Positions 54,531 through 63,039 of a stretch of 64,000 bases of DNA are shown one piece after another. The notes below the pieces were generated by a model that ran no database searches, was not told the origin of the DNA, and saw only the letters and a list, made by a program, of their open reading frames with translations. The stretch spans positions 186,001 through 250,000 of the forward strand of contig NADL03000744.1 of assembly GCA_002205965.3 (NCBI GenBank), read 5' to 3'. The position numbers were made by a program, and so were the translations under genes. Source of the DNA: Kappaphycus alvarezii. Lineage: Eukaryota; Rhodophyta; Florideophyceae; Gigartinales; Solieriaceae. Positions within the stretch are counted from its first letter, which is position 1. Each line of letters begins with the position of its first letter.

Positions 54531-55075
54531 TACTGTTGGAAGATATTTCCGACCTATCCCATGGTTTTCCAGACAACCGCAATCGACTCAAAAAGGGTAT
54601 ACCTACAGCGTAATGGGGAAGGAACTACGCTTCCTAAAATGCTACCTTCAGGCCAGCCATCAAGCAGGCCGCATTGGACATGACGGCTGCTGCAGCGAGC
54701 CTTTGCATCAAAACCCCCGAACCTTTCCGTACGTCTCCAGTGCCCTCACAGCCACGTTTCTTGCCACGTCATTTAGCACTGCACATGCATCCGGGTGCCA
54801 ACCTCCAAGAGTGGAGATTGGCACAGGCACGAGCCTGCCTCTGGTGGAGGTCCCGATAAAGGATTGATATCTTCTCTGCTTTGCATTTCGCGCCGCATTC
54901 AGAAAGGACATTGGGTTGAAGGCCCTTACTCTTCTGTTGGAGGAGCGAGGGGATTCACGAAGGTAACATCAAAAAAGTCGGTCCCTCCGCTGCTTCCCAT
55001 TGCCTGGATGTCTGGTCTCGTGCGGTGGAGATCATGGCGTGGCTCTACAACAGGATGACGAGCAGCTCTTGCCAG
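54531..55075 (-). pseudogene. Inserted 5'-truncated LINE copy (RLE, C-terminus, 3' UTR)
   Basis: TLLAKHLARAARHPVVEPRH, TRPDIQAMGSSGGTDFFDV and TFVNPLAPPTEE, then in another frame RGRLVPVPISTLGGWHPDAC and VARNVAVRALETYGK, then a C-terminus equivalent to MSNAACLMAG and a 3' UTR to CACCCAAAC at 54531. The RLE residues (E, RPD, D) are kept. One frameshift lies near 54925. No poly(A) tail. Confidence 0.65.
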
Positions 55076-55079
55076 GTGT

Positions 55080-56630
55080 TTCGCGAGAAGGGTTACTTCA
55101 ACTGCATGGATCTTATCTGGCTTAGGCTGCAAAGGAAGCAAGTTTATGGAAGACAGGAGGGGCAGTACAGCGTCCGGGACGGCAACGCTCCCTATACGGG
55201 CGATGAGCTTCGTCAGTACTCCTTCGCTCGTGACACCAGCTTCAGGACTAACCGGTGTCTGAACAAACAGCTGGAACCAACGGGCTGGCGTACGACTCGG
55301 TCCAAAAGTCGTGTCGCGGGAAATGCGGCGCACCACGTGTTCGCCTGCATCTATCGTGATGGTAGTTGACGGCCGGAGGTTGTCCTCGGTGAGCTGTGTG
55401 ACTGGGAGCGGGGTTTGCAGGTGCAGGTCGTGGAGCGTTTCGATGGCGCGGGGTCGCTCACATCCGCGAGCGGTGCGTTGTGGAGGGACCTCATCGTCTT
55501 ACCGTAGCAGGCGTCTTCACGTAGCGCTTCAGTGTGGCAAGACCGGCGCGCCAGAGTAGAGCTAGGCAAGGAGAGGGCGCGGTGCTGTTCAGTCCACTTG
55601 CATGGGCACTGTGAGCCCTAAAAGCTTCAGCCGAAAAATAGAGCCACTTGGAGCCCGTATGAGCCCGCCGTAAGCGGGATCCGAGCACTGCCCGTTGACT
55701 TTTGCCATTCTGCCAGCCGTTCTCTCCCTGGAGGCTGCGACGAATGGGAACAGTAGGGAATATGTGAAGGAGCAGGAAGGAACGGTATGTGGCGTTGTCC
55801 AACCACGCGTTGGCGTTGGCGGCTGCGCGGGCCAGCTTAATGAAGAGCAGCGTGAACGACTCGACAGGAAAACGACGACGGATCAGGGAATTGGGTGAGC
55901 AAGTTCATGATTCGGGGAGAGAATTACGAGGAGGGATCCTCGCCAGGCGCACTCCTTCCTTCTCGGACGCGCCGACAGATGGAGTCAGGGAACAGAAGGG
56001 GCCCGCAGACAATCCGAGGGCTGGGTTGGATGCAAATTGCGATCTTTTCGTGTCGGGGATGCCGGCACGGAGGGGGTGTCAGCTGGCGCTCCCTGAGCCT
56101 GGTTGAGCGCTGGCTCATGCAACGGAGGGGAGGACAAAATTAAGATGTCGACGTGGATGGGCACGATGGATATCAGGGTATCTTACAAGCTTCCGACCGC
56201 TGTCCGGCGGCATTCGGCGGTGGCCTCCAGGGAGCCCGGAGACGTAACGGCGAGCAGTGCGGTACGGGTCGTTGTTGATGGCGGGCAATCTGGAGATTGT
56301 TTGCCTCCATTCATCGTGGAAGCAGTGTGGAGTATGTGCACCGGTGCTAAATTTGAAGTGCGGGGAGGCATTTCCGCTTCGGAGACTGTTGTGTGGGCGG
56401 CGGGGTGTTGTCTTGGATGGGTTCCCCGCACTGGGCCATGGTTGGGTCTTGGGTAGGACTTGGGTTTCGTGTGGGGCTGGGGTGTTGGGTCGGGCGGGTG
56501 AGAAGCGCGCGCAGGCAGAGTGACGGGCGTCAAAGATGTGCTGGGTGTGGTGGCAAAGCTGTACTATACAATATGGTTTGCGGAATATTTTCCTGAAACA
56601 GCTTCCATTATTATAAAAGGTCACCATCCC
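55080..56630 (-). pseudogene. LINE 5' ORF region
   Basis: Pieces in several frames: FRAHSAHASGLNSTAPSPC, MRSLHNAPLADVSDPA (the usual ALxSxGxAxxSxxT block before the RT), DAGEHVVRRISRDTTFGPSR, LLKLIARIGS-like SEGVLTKLIARIGSVAVPD and LPLLSSINLLPLQPKPDKI. The 56115-56627 frame is Pro/His/Arg-rich and not otherwise assigned; it may be the 5' UTR or an ORF1-like domain. Open frames on the plus strand here (for example 55789-56106) are shadows. Confidence 0.45.
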
Positions 56631-56639
56631 CCCCCATTA

Positions 56640-57071
56640 TTGCCACAATTTTTTCCTCTTCGGTTGTAGTACTGTGGACACCAGTTTTACCTCCCATTGT
56701 TTCACCAAGTGCAAGACATCATGTCTTCCAAAGGACGATCAGAAATACTGCAAACAGAGCCGTCAGCTCGACAACTTGCAAATGCTGCAGCAATCAAAAA
56801 CATTTTAGGGTGGGCTTTGTTAGGGGGACGGTCGATTACTCAGCGGAAGATGTGAATAGGGCTGCACGAGGGGAGGGAAATAGTCAGGCTGAAACAACTG
56901 ACGTCTTGAGGTTTACTGCGGAGACAAGGCCAAACCCCTCGATACTGAACGGGGTAGGAAAGCCCTTCTCATGTTCGAAGCATATACGCCAACATTTCGT
57001 TCTCTGTTGGCACCTGAACAGCTCCTATGGCTTCCTCAGGGTGTCCATCCAATCACGAATCGGTCTCTCCC
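56640..57071. other. Unassigned flank of the solo LTR
   Basis: A plus-strand ATG at 56722 opens 44 codons (SARQLANAAAIKNILGW...), then stops. Together with the 58170 ORF it may belong to whatever gene or element the LTR split. Confidence 0.25.
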
Positions 57072-57076
57072 CCCTT

Positions 57077-57971
57077 TGATAGGGGTAAATCGTCGGAGAA
57101 GAGATACTCAGAACCGACTATTCCAAGAAGGAGGTGTTGCAAGCGACAAAAGTGCTACCGTGGTATAGTTGAACGAGCAAGAATGAGTGTACATGGAAGA
57201 GAGTTGAGAGGGCTACAAGCAAGTATGAAAGGGGCAGAATCTACTACTGATGCTCTGTGAGCAGCGTAGGAAAAAGGTTTCTTGGGTCTGAAGTTGACTC
57301 TCAACTTCCTACTACTCAGGACTTGGCTTGAAGTTGTCTGCCAACTTGCTTGACCTCTCAAGGAGGAAGCATTTTACTCAGCTTATATAGACTTTTCGGC
57401 TAATCCTAAAGTCTCAATCAAACATACTAAGAACCTTAAAATGCACCAAATTGAATCGTGTGAACGCGAATGACTAACAACAGATACTATCACAATAAAT
57501 ATTTAGATTCTTTCCTCAATATCGTAGTCCTCTATGTCAGAGCCGAAAAGTTCCCCAAAAATATCCATCCCGCCCAGGCAGTCAACATAATATCCGCGAA
57601 CGGCTTGGAATTCTCCATTGCCTCCTGCGAAATATTTAAACCACTGAGGACGCCCCCATCCAGTCCAGAATCGGGAACACCTGGTCCATATTTTCCGGCC
57701 CTTTATATAGAGTTTTCAACCCTCACAATCCGTAGCACCAATACAGTATCTATATGCCCTATTGGCACCGCTACAGTACGGCGCAAAGCCCCCTCTAAAA
57801 ATAATTGAGAATAAAACTGTAACTACAGTGACAGCGCAGCCAGCGCAGCATGTTAGCACAGCCAGCGCAGCATACCAGCGCAGCCAGCGCAGAGTGCCAG
57901 CGCAGCCAGCGCAGAGTGCCAGCGCAGCCAGCACAGAATGCCAAATAATATCTACAATTTTCATTACATCA
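57077..57971 (-). mobile_element. Solo LTR (895 bp) of the acidic-ORF family with perfect 5-bp duplication
   Basis: Plus-strand ends TGATAGGGG...TTACATCA, flanked by CCCTT at 57072-57076 and 57972-57976. This proves the unit is an LTR of an integrating retroelement. Inside, in element direction: an expanded GCGCTGGCTGCGCTGG-type tandem repeat, a TATATAA near the acidic ORF, the acidic ORF with a one-base deletion after FPILD, the second TATA box at about 57384-57390, and an ending ACCCCTATCA. It differs from the 37895 copy mainly in tandem-repeat number. Confidence 0.9.
57835..57945. repeat. CAGCGCAGC tandem array inside the LTR
   Basis: About five to six imperfect units of CAGCGCAGCCAGCGCAGAGTGC type. 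The copy at 37925-37995 has about three. A length-variable array. Confidence 0.85.
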
Positions 57972-58169
57972 CCCTTTATTTAATGGAATCAACCCTTCTA
58001 CCGGAGGGAATATTTCTGCACTTTCCAAAAACACGGCGGGAAATTTTGCATTTCAGGTCGTCAATAACACAGTCAACATCGCTCCGAGAGATATCCCAAA
58101 TTTTGTCCTTTAACGAGAAAATGGAAAAAAGGAAAAAAGTAGAAAGAAGACAAAGCTGATGCCCTCCCC

Positions 58170-58646
58170 ATGTCGAAAGATGGTGCAGCAAAAGCTTCAA
58201 GTGGCGCAGTTATTGGCGAAGGGATTGATAGCAGAGTTTTGCAGATGCCGAGATGTGCCCGTTCTGTAAAGGATATATTGCGCTGGTGGGTACGACCAGA
58301 CAGAGTTGCGTCGCTTGGTAAACCTTTGATGGAGTGGACTGTCGAGGAAAGGAATCGGACGTTTATGGATGGGAAAAAAGTGTCTCACAGAACGCTTTTT
58401 GCAAGGCATAAGACTACCGCAATGGCTTTCTTCCACTTTTGCGAGAGGAATACTGTAGCTGAATACGAAAAGAGGTTTGCCCCTATAACTGAAGAGAAAG
58501 AGGTGCGAAAGAGTTACGAACTTAGTTCGAAGTACAGCCTGGAAAACAATTTTAGGGAGTTGTTCAAAGAGCAAACATATTGGCTGAAATGTACTAGAAA
58601 TGCTTGTCTAAGGCGTGACGTTAAGAAAGCACTCAGTATCGAATAA
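58170..58646 (+). CDS. Hypothetical 158-aa protein, family not recognised
   Basis: An intact frame, ATG 58170 to TAA 58644-58646. Composition is soluble and protein-like: SVKDILRWWVRPDRVASLGK, PLMEWTVEERNRTFMDGKKV, SHRTLFARHKTTAMAFFHFC, YEKRFAPITEEKEVRKSYEL and TRNACLRRDVKKALSIE. No signal peptide or membrane segment; basic overall (Lys/Arg-rich) with Trp-Trp and several aromatic residues, compatible with a nucleic-acid-binding role, but this is only a guess. It begins about 200 bp beyond the solo LTR. The opposite-strand frames are shadows. It may be a real gene or part of an unrecognised transposon. Confidence 0.45.
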   Translation: MSKDGAAKASSGAVIGEGIDSRVLQMPRCARSVKDILRWWVRPDRVASLGKPLMEWTVEERNRTFMDGKKVSHRTLFARHKTTAMAFFHFCERNTVAEYEKRFAPITEEKEVRKSYELSSKYSLENNFRELFKEQTYWLKCTRNACLRRDVKKALSIE

Positions 58647-58806
58647 AAGTATGCAGTTATGCTTGGCATGAATGCACTGCGGTACCAAGTTGGCAAGCTG
58701 GGTCGGCAATAGTAATCGGAGGAGTCGGTAAGGTCTGACTGCGTAAAGCAACTAAGGACGTTGGGGGCGTAAGGGCCAAGGTCAGGGTATCACGGCCAGT
58801 CGGGTA

Positions 58807-59530
58807 CTAGTGAGAAAAGATCGCATGAGTGCCTCGCTTTGAACAAGGGAACAGCGTGGAGCGCGGCATGGGTGCCCGACTGGCCTGGAGTCGCGGAGAT
58901 GCCATTTTAGAGCTGTACTCGAGAAGGGCTGGCTTGATGATGCCGGCGGCGGGAGCAGCTTTCAGGGAGAGATGAATCGCGAAGAGAGCCTGGCCACCCA
59001 GGCAGACCGGGAAGCAAGGCAGGATCCACTTTTCATGGGTGAGGGTGATGCTGTTCATGGACTCCGTGGGCCGCTGTCAACAAAATCTCGTCATCGCGCA
59101 GTTGGGCAGAAGATGCGAGTTTTGTCCGTGTTAACGCGCAGGCCGTAGGCAGGTCCCTCGTCCCGAAGGATACGAGGGGCACGCCGAAAGTTAGGCAGGG
59201 ATCCCATGAGGGTGCCGTCGTCACCATACCATGGTTCAGGATAATACCTGTTCGTGCCGCGATCCGCCGCATGAGTGGCTGGACAGTGATGGATAACAAG
59301 AGCAAGCCTGCCGGGTCCCATTGATGCGTGCTTTGAGCACTGACGGTGGTTGTATGGTCACGATTTGGAACGATGGTCTGACGATGTGTCTGCCCGTACA
59401 CCATGTTCAGGAACCGGGCGAAGCCTGGGGCAAGTGATGACAGCAGAGCTAGGATGGACTGACGATCGACGCGGTTGAAAGCGTTCTCCCCCTCGTCGAC
59501 GAATAGTCCTTGGGATTCTGCTTCAAATGC
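58807..59530 (-). pseudogene. LINE reverse transcriptase fragment
   Basis: Minus strand. ENAFNRVDRQSILALLSSLA (59500-59440), FARFLNMVYGQT, QWDPAGLLLLSI (the QGDPLGPLLF motif), then in a shifted frame PWYGDDGTLMGSLPNFRRAP, with the catalytic DD present (GDD), and GPAYGLRVNTDKTRIFCPT. Downstream GGQALFAIHLSLKAAPAAG matches GGLGxxSAxxHAxAA. A complete set of palm motifs but at least two frameshifts. Confidence 0.7.
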
Positions 59531-59720
59531 CCCGTCAGGTACCGGATCTTCGTAGTCAAAGTCGCAATCTGATATTCAGGAGATAGGTTGGGTGTGGCAG
59601 GGGAGAAGATCAGAATATTTCCGGCCTGAATGAAGCCTGATTTAAAGGTAATCTGAACCCCATCATTTCCGGTTCTTGATCTTTGTAGGAACTCTGTAAA
59701 CATACAGTTCAGAAAGAACT

Positions 59721-59807
59721 GGAAAATGGGGGGTTAATTTACTGTGGTAGATAAGTGGGTTGGTACCCAGTAAATTTGTACCGGAGCGTAGATACCGTAT
59801 ATTGGCC
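59721..59807 (+). mobile_element. Miniature hairpin element, copy 4, with perfect 10-bp direct repeats
   Basis: An 87-bp body GGAAAATGGGGGGTTAATTT...CCGTATATTGGCC, flanked by AGAAAGAACT at 59711-59720 and 59808-59817. Inside, AATTTACTG and CAGTAAATT form inverted arms separated by about 24 bases. The 10-bp duplication fixes the boundaries and shows it moved as a unit. Confidence 0.85.
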
Positions 59808-59818
59808 AGAAAGAACTT

Positions 59819-59910
59819 ACTGGGGGGAATTTTTGGGTTATTTTAATGCATGGAAGATGTGGTCGGTTATATCCACGCGGCTAATGCGTTATGTGGAATA
59901 AGTCGTCGCT
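59819..59910 (+). repeat. Dispersed repeat shared with 15948-16172
   Basis: GGGGGGAATTTTTGGGTTAT...ATGGAAGATGTGGTCGG; encodes the start MEDVVGYIHAANALCG in frame, then stops. Opposite orientation to the 16-kb copy. Confidence 0.55.
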
Positions 59911-59940
59911 GATGGGTAACACTACAGTACAGTACATGAC

Positions 59941-60480
59941 CTTCCTTACAGAGCCGGCTCAATGCCGGCGAGCAGGCATGCCGCGTTGGACATGACGGCC
60001 GCAGCAGCGTGCCTTTGGGTAAGCACCGCTCTAACCATCCCATAGGTCTCCATCGCTCGAACGGCCACGTTCCGCGCGACATCGGTTAGCACCGCGTACG
60101 CGTCTGGGTGCCAGCCTCCGAGGGTGGATATTGGGATAGGCACAAGCCTCCCTCTAGTAGCAGTCGCGAGCAGTGGTTCATACCTTCTACGTTTGGCGGA
60201 GATGGCTGCGTTGAGGGAGGTGAGTGGGTTGAAAGTACGCACTCTCCTATTGGAGGGCGCAAGGGGATTGACGAACGTGACGTCAAAAAAGTCCGTTCCT
60301 CCGTTGCTACCCATTGCCTCGATATCCGGCCTTGTGCGGTGAAGCCCCTGTCGCCGCTCGATAGCCGGATGACGGACCGCCTTCTGGAGGTCTTGGGCGA
60401 GGAGGACGACTTGACGGTCGTGTCGTCGGGTGCGGTGCCCACCATGCAGGCAGTGCAGCACTGCCTGCATGGTGGGCGAA
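59941..60480 (-). pseudogene. LINE RLE domain and C-terminus (5'-truncated copy)
   Basis: A 174-codon open frame (60470-59946): CLHGGHRTRRHDRQVVLLAQ, DLQKAVRHPAIERRQG, RTRPDIEAMGSNGGTDFFDV, RGRLVPIPISTLGGWHPDAY, VARNVAVRAMETYG and SNAACLLAG. The RLE residues R-H, E, RPD and D are all present. It is the best-preserved example of this family's C-terminal half here; the upstream half is missing. Its 5' edge coincides with a 41-bp perfect palindrome. Confidence 0.7.
60437..60477. repeat. 41-bp perfect palindrome at the LINE truncation point
   Basis: GCCCACCATGCAGGCAGTGC, one A, then its exact reverse complement. One arm is native LINE sequence (the CLHGGH codons); the other is its inverted copy at the 5' edge. 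Confidence 0.95.
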
Positions 60481-60761
60481 GAAGAAACTTACTTGTAAGC
60501 CTCTGAAAGCAATTTGTCTGAAGCTCGAACTGACAGAGGTACTCGAAAGAGTACCGCTGCCAATTAATTTTGTCCAAGTGTTTGTTTGTTGTAATTTGGA
60601 ATAAAATTAGCTGTGTGCCGGGGTACAGGGGGAAAATTGGTTTTACTTGAATGGGTGAATGGGGCTTACAGTCGATTGGGTTGGTATGCTTAATTTTCCT
60701 GCCAGGAGCAATCACAAACTAGGACTACTGTAAGTAGGGTAATCACTTACTGTACATACCC

Positions 60762-61766
60762 TCAGAACGGAGGTTCTCTGGAATACACTGTATACACAAT
60801 TTCAAGTTGTAGCCTAAGTGTCGCGCAAGACTCCTTCCAACAAACAACTGGCGTTATTCTGGACGAGTCTCGCCGCGTGACGAGCGAACAATGTTCGCTG
60901 CGCATCAGCAATCGGAACGGCTGCCCGTGCGGCAATGCCATTCGCAACCCGGTTGGCGAAGTCCCGAGCGGAAGGGTGCCAGCCCCCAACGTGGAGAGTG
61001 GAAGGGCAATGAAGCGATGCCCAGGACCCTTGCAACGTATCAACTCGGCAAAGCGAGTGTCCTTGCCCAGGCGAGCATGGTTAAGGGGCTTGAGTGGGCA
61101 TCGCGCCAGGGAGGGAAGGCGGGCGGGGGTCAGGGGATGGATAACGGTTACATCGTAATAGTCCGTGCCCCCGTTCTTTCCAAGCGCCTTTATGTCCGGG
61201 CGAACTGCATGGCCGGGTTGTGGCGGCTCGAGGACAGGGTGTCGGGCAGCTTTGGAGAGATCTGCAGCAAACAAACGTGTCTGCGAGTTATGCCGCCACC
61301 CGCGTGTGGATCCATAGGCACAGCACAGCGCGTGGTCACCAGACTGATCCATGAGGGTCGTGCATCCCCCTTTGTGGCATTTCGAGGCTGGAGGAAACAG
61401 TGGCACTCTGCAATAGAACTGCAACCACGTCTTGTAATTGCGGTCCGGGATGTAGGTACCCAACCCCGGAGCCGGTTGGCATGACAGCCAGTCCTTGCAA
61501 CCCTCCACTGACAACGAGGCTCGGAATGCAACAGTCCTCTCATCCCCCTTCGGCATGGCATCAAAGGCCTTTTCCTCAACTGGGCGGACGAGTTGGCCCT
61601 GCCCAAACCTCTGCACTGAGTCGATAGCCGTGAAATAGACCACCTTCTCGGGTGCCACTTGTGTCTTCCAGTCGCCGTGCGCCCGAACTGCGGATTTGTA
61701 TGAATGAAGAGCAGTGTTTGGTAGCACAGGCAGAAGGGTAGAGCAAAGGGCACGCGTGAGGGACAC
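60762..61766 (-). pseudogene. LINE C-terminal half with RLE domain (334-codon frame)
   Basis: Minus strand, open for 334 codons. Residues 1-80 contain the post-RT segment; 82-97 correspond to the GAxxWL linker. The zinc-like motif is C130-X4-C135 ... H145 ... C148/149 (GDHALCC). RLE residues: R158-H159, E180, R189-P190-D191 and D205 (YYDVTV). This CCHC-then-KPD/RPD-X13-D layout is that of R2-type restriction-like endonucleases, which nick the target for target-primed reverse transcription. After about residue 255 the frame shifts: GGWHPSARDFANRVANGIAA and NNASCLLEG are in the 60814-61035 frame. The RT itself is missing. The frame is otherwise clean, so this copy is younger than most. Confidence 0.7.
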
Positions 61767-62027
61767 GGAGGAAAGGAACGCAGCCGCCGCAGTGAGCTTC
61801 GCAGAGCGAAAATTGGTTTGGTTTACTGCGAGTAATGGAACGGTTGGTAGTGCATGTTCCCCAGCGGTCTAGTAGGATGTCGCGCATCTTGCCATCATAT
61901 GAGCCTCTCCACACACATCCTGTTTCACATCCTAGGAACTTAAACGTAATATTCTCATTGGGTGGGATCTTATTTACAGCAGACGGCTAAATTTTTCGCC
62001 TTTTCTATCTCTTATGAGTAATTAAGT

Positions 62028-62345
62028 TTGCTTTTTGTCCCCTGGGCCGATTTGTGTCCCCCGCATCTGAAATGCTTCCTCTCTCTCTGGAAACAGCCGC
62101 CAATGCCCCTCAACAGTAAAGCACCAGGCCTTTTTCCCCTGGGCGGATGGCACCCAAAAGCACCTGCAGTTGTCACAAAAATTGCGCGAGGTTTCGCATT
62201 GCGACCACATTGGAACTTTTGGGTGGATGAGAATGTAAATGCGTTATGCCTTGTAACTTGGACAAACGGACTAGTAGAAAACTATGAGGATAGAAGAAAA
62301 CGACCATTTTTCCGAACGACGGACCTCGTCACAGTTTACTCCTAG
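62028..62345 (+). pseudogene. ORF with LINE C-terminal motif
   Basis: 105 codons. The middle reads FPLGGWHPKAPAVVTKIARG, which lines up with STLGGWHPDAYAVLTDVARN of the LINE tail, on the plus strand. The rest is not assigned. Probably a diverged LINE tail fragment rather than a gene. Confidence 0.45.
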
Positions 62346-63039
62346 ACCTCACTTTCTGCAGAAGGTGCTGTTCCATCTTGTGATTCATTGACCTGGAAGA
62401 TTCGCGAATGTTGAAACCGAGATTGATACCAGATTACATGCGACTTGTGTAAGTCGAAACGAAATACTTACACATCATGTCTTATCACGGCACGCTGCAG
62501 TCGTTATCATTGCACTGAAATGAGGGGCGTGCAAGGTATTTTTGAATGGCAAATAATGCCATGCGTTATCTCAGATATGCACGGTAGACCACATAGCCAC
62601 CTCGAGGGGTTCAGCACGTAAAGCAAAGGGAATTTGCGTTGGTGCACTGCGAGTGGAGTAGAAGGTCGACTCCCTTGAACATTCAATCTAACGAGGCCAT
62701 ACTGCATACTGCAGTACAACCTATTGTCATCAGCCCTGTCATAGATATTTTAGGAGCCCCCTTCGAGATAAGCACCCAGCGACCAAGAGAAACTCTCTAT
62801 CTTTGAACTTATTCGTTTCGCTCCGACACTCCTCTAGAAAAACCTGCAAGTCAGAGCTGGTCAACGCTCAATTAATTAATGGCAAATGAAGTGGCAGCGT
62901 CTTGGTGAACAATTTCTTAGTCTTTCATCAGTCCTGCAATGTATTTATACATACAGCGGAAGTATAAAGAATGAAAACCGTCTCGAGGAACCAAAAATCG
63001 ACAGATTGATAGCCACTTCAATTTCCTTCTGAGCCAAAC
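62346..63039. other. Upstream region of the cysteine-rich gene
   Basis: No other gene seen. TGTATTTATACATAC at about 62939-62953 is a TATA-box candidate some 90 bp before the start codon; an in-frame TAG lies at 63010-63012. Confidence 0.35.

Larger units (their letters stand above)
53734..56630 (-). mobile_element. Nested RLE-type LINE copies
   Basis: Minus strand. Outer copy: N-terminal ORF pieces (56630-55350), RT fingers ending LLPLQPKPDKI (55100), then RT continuing at 54530-54240 (AVGSEFRRVVTEAML, QTKNGIKAGMDAIV, TPANAFTAVS) and a tail ending 53905-53734. Between the two RT parts, 55075-54531 is an RLE plus C-terminus plus 3' UTR of the same family. So a 5'-truncated copy inserted in the RT of an older copy in the same orientation. 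All frames are damaged. Confidence 0.65.

Noticed and set aside
56115-56627. 170-codon minus-strand ORF with high Pro/His/Arg content, and the overlapping plus-strand ORFs
   Set aside because: The GC-rich region is open in many frames at once, a sign of composition rather than coding. Kept only as part of the LINE 5' region.
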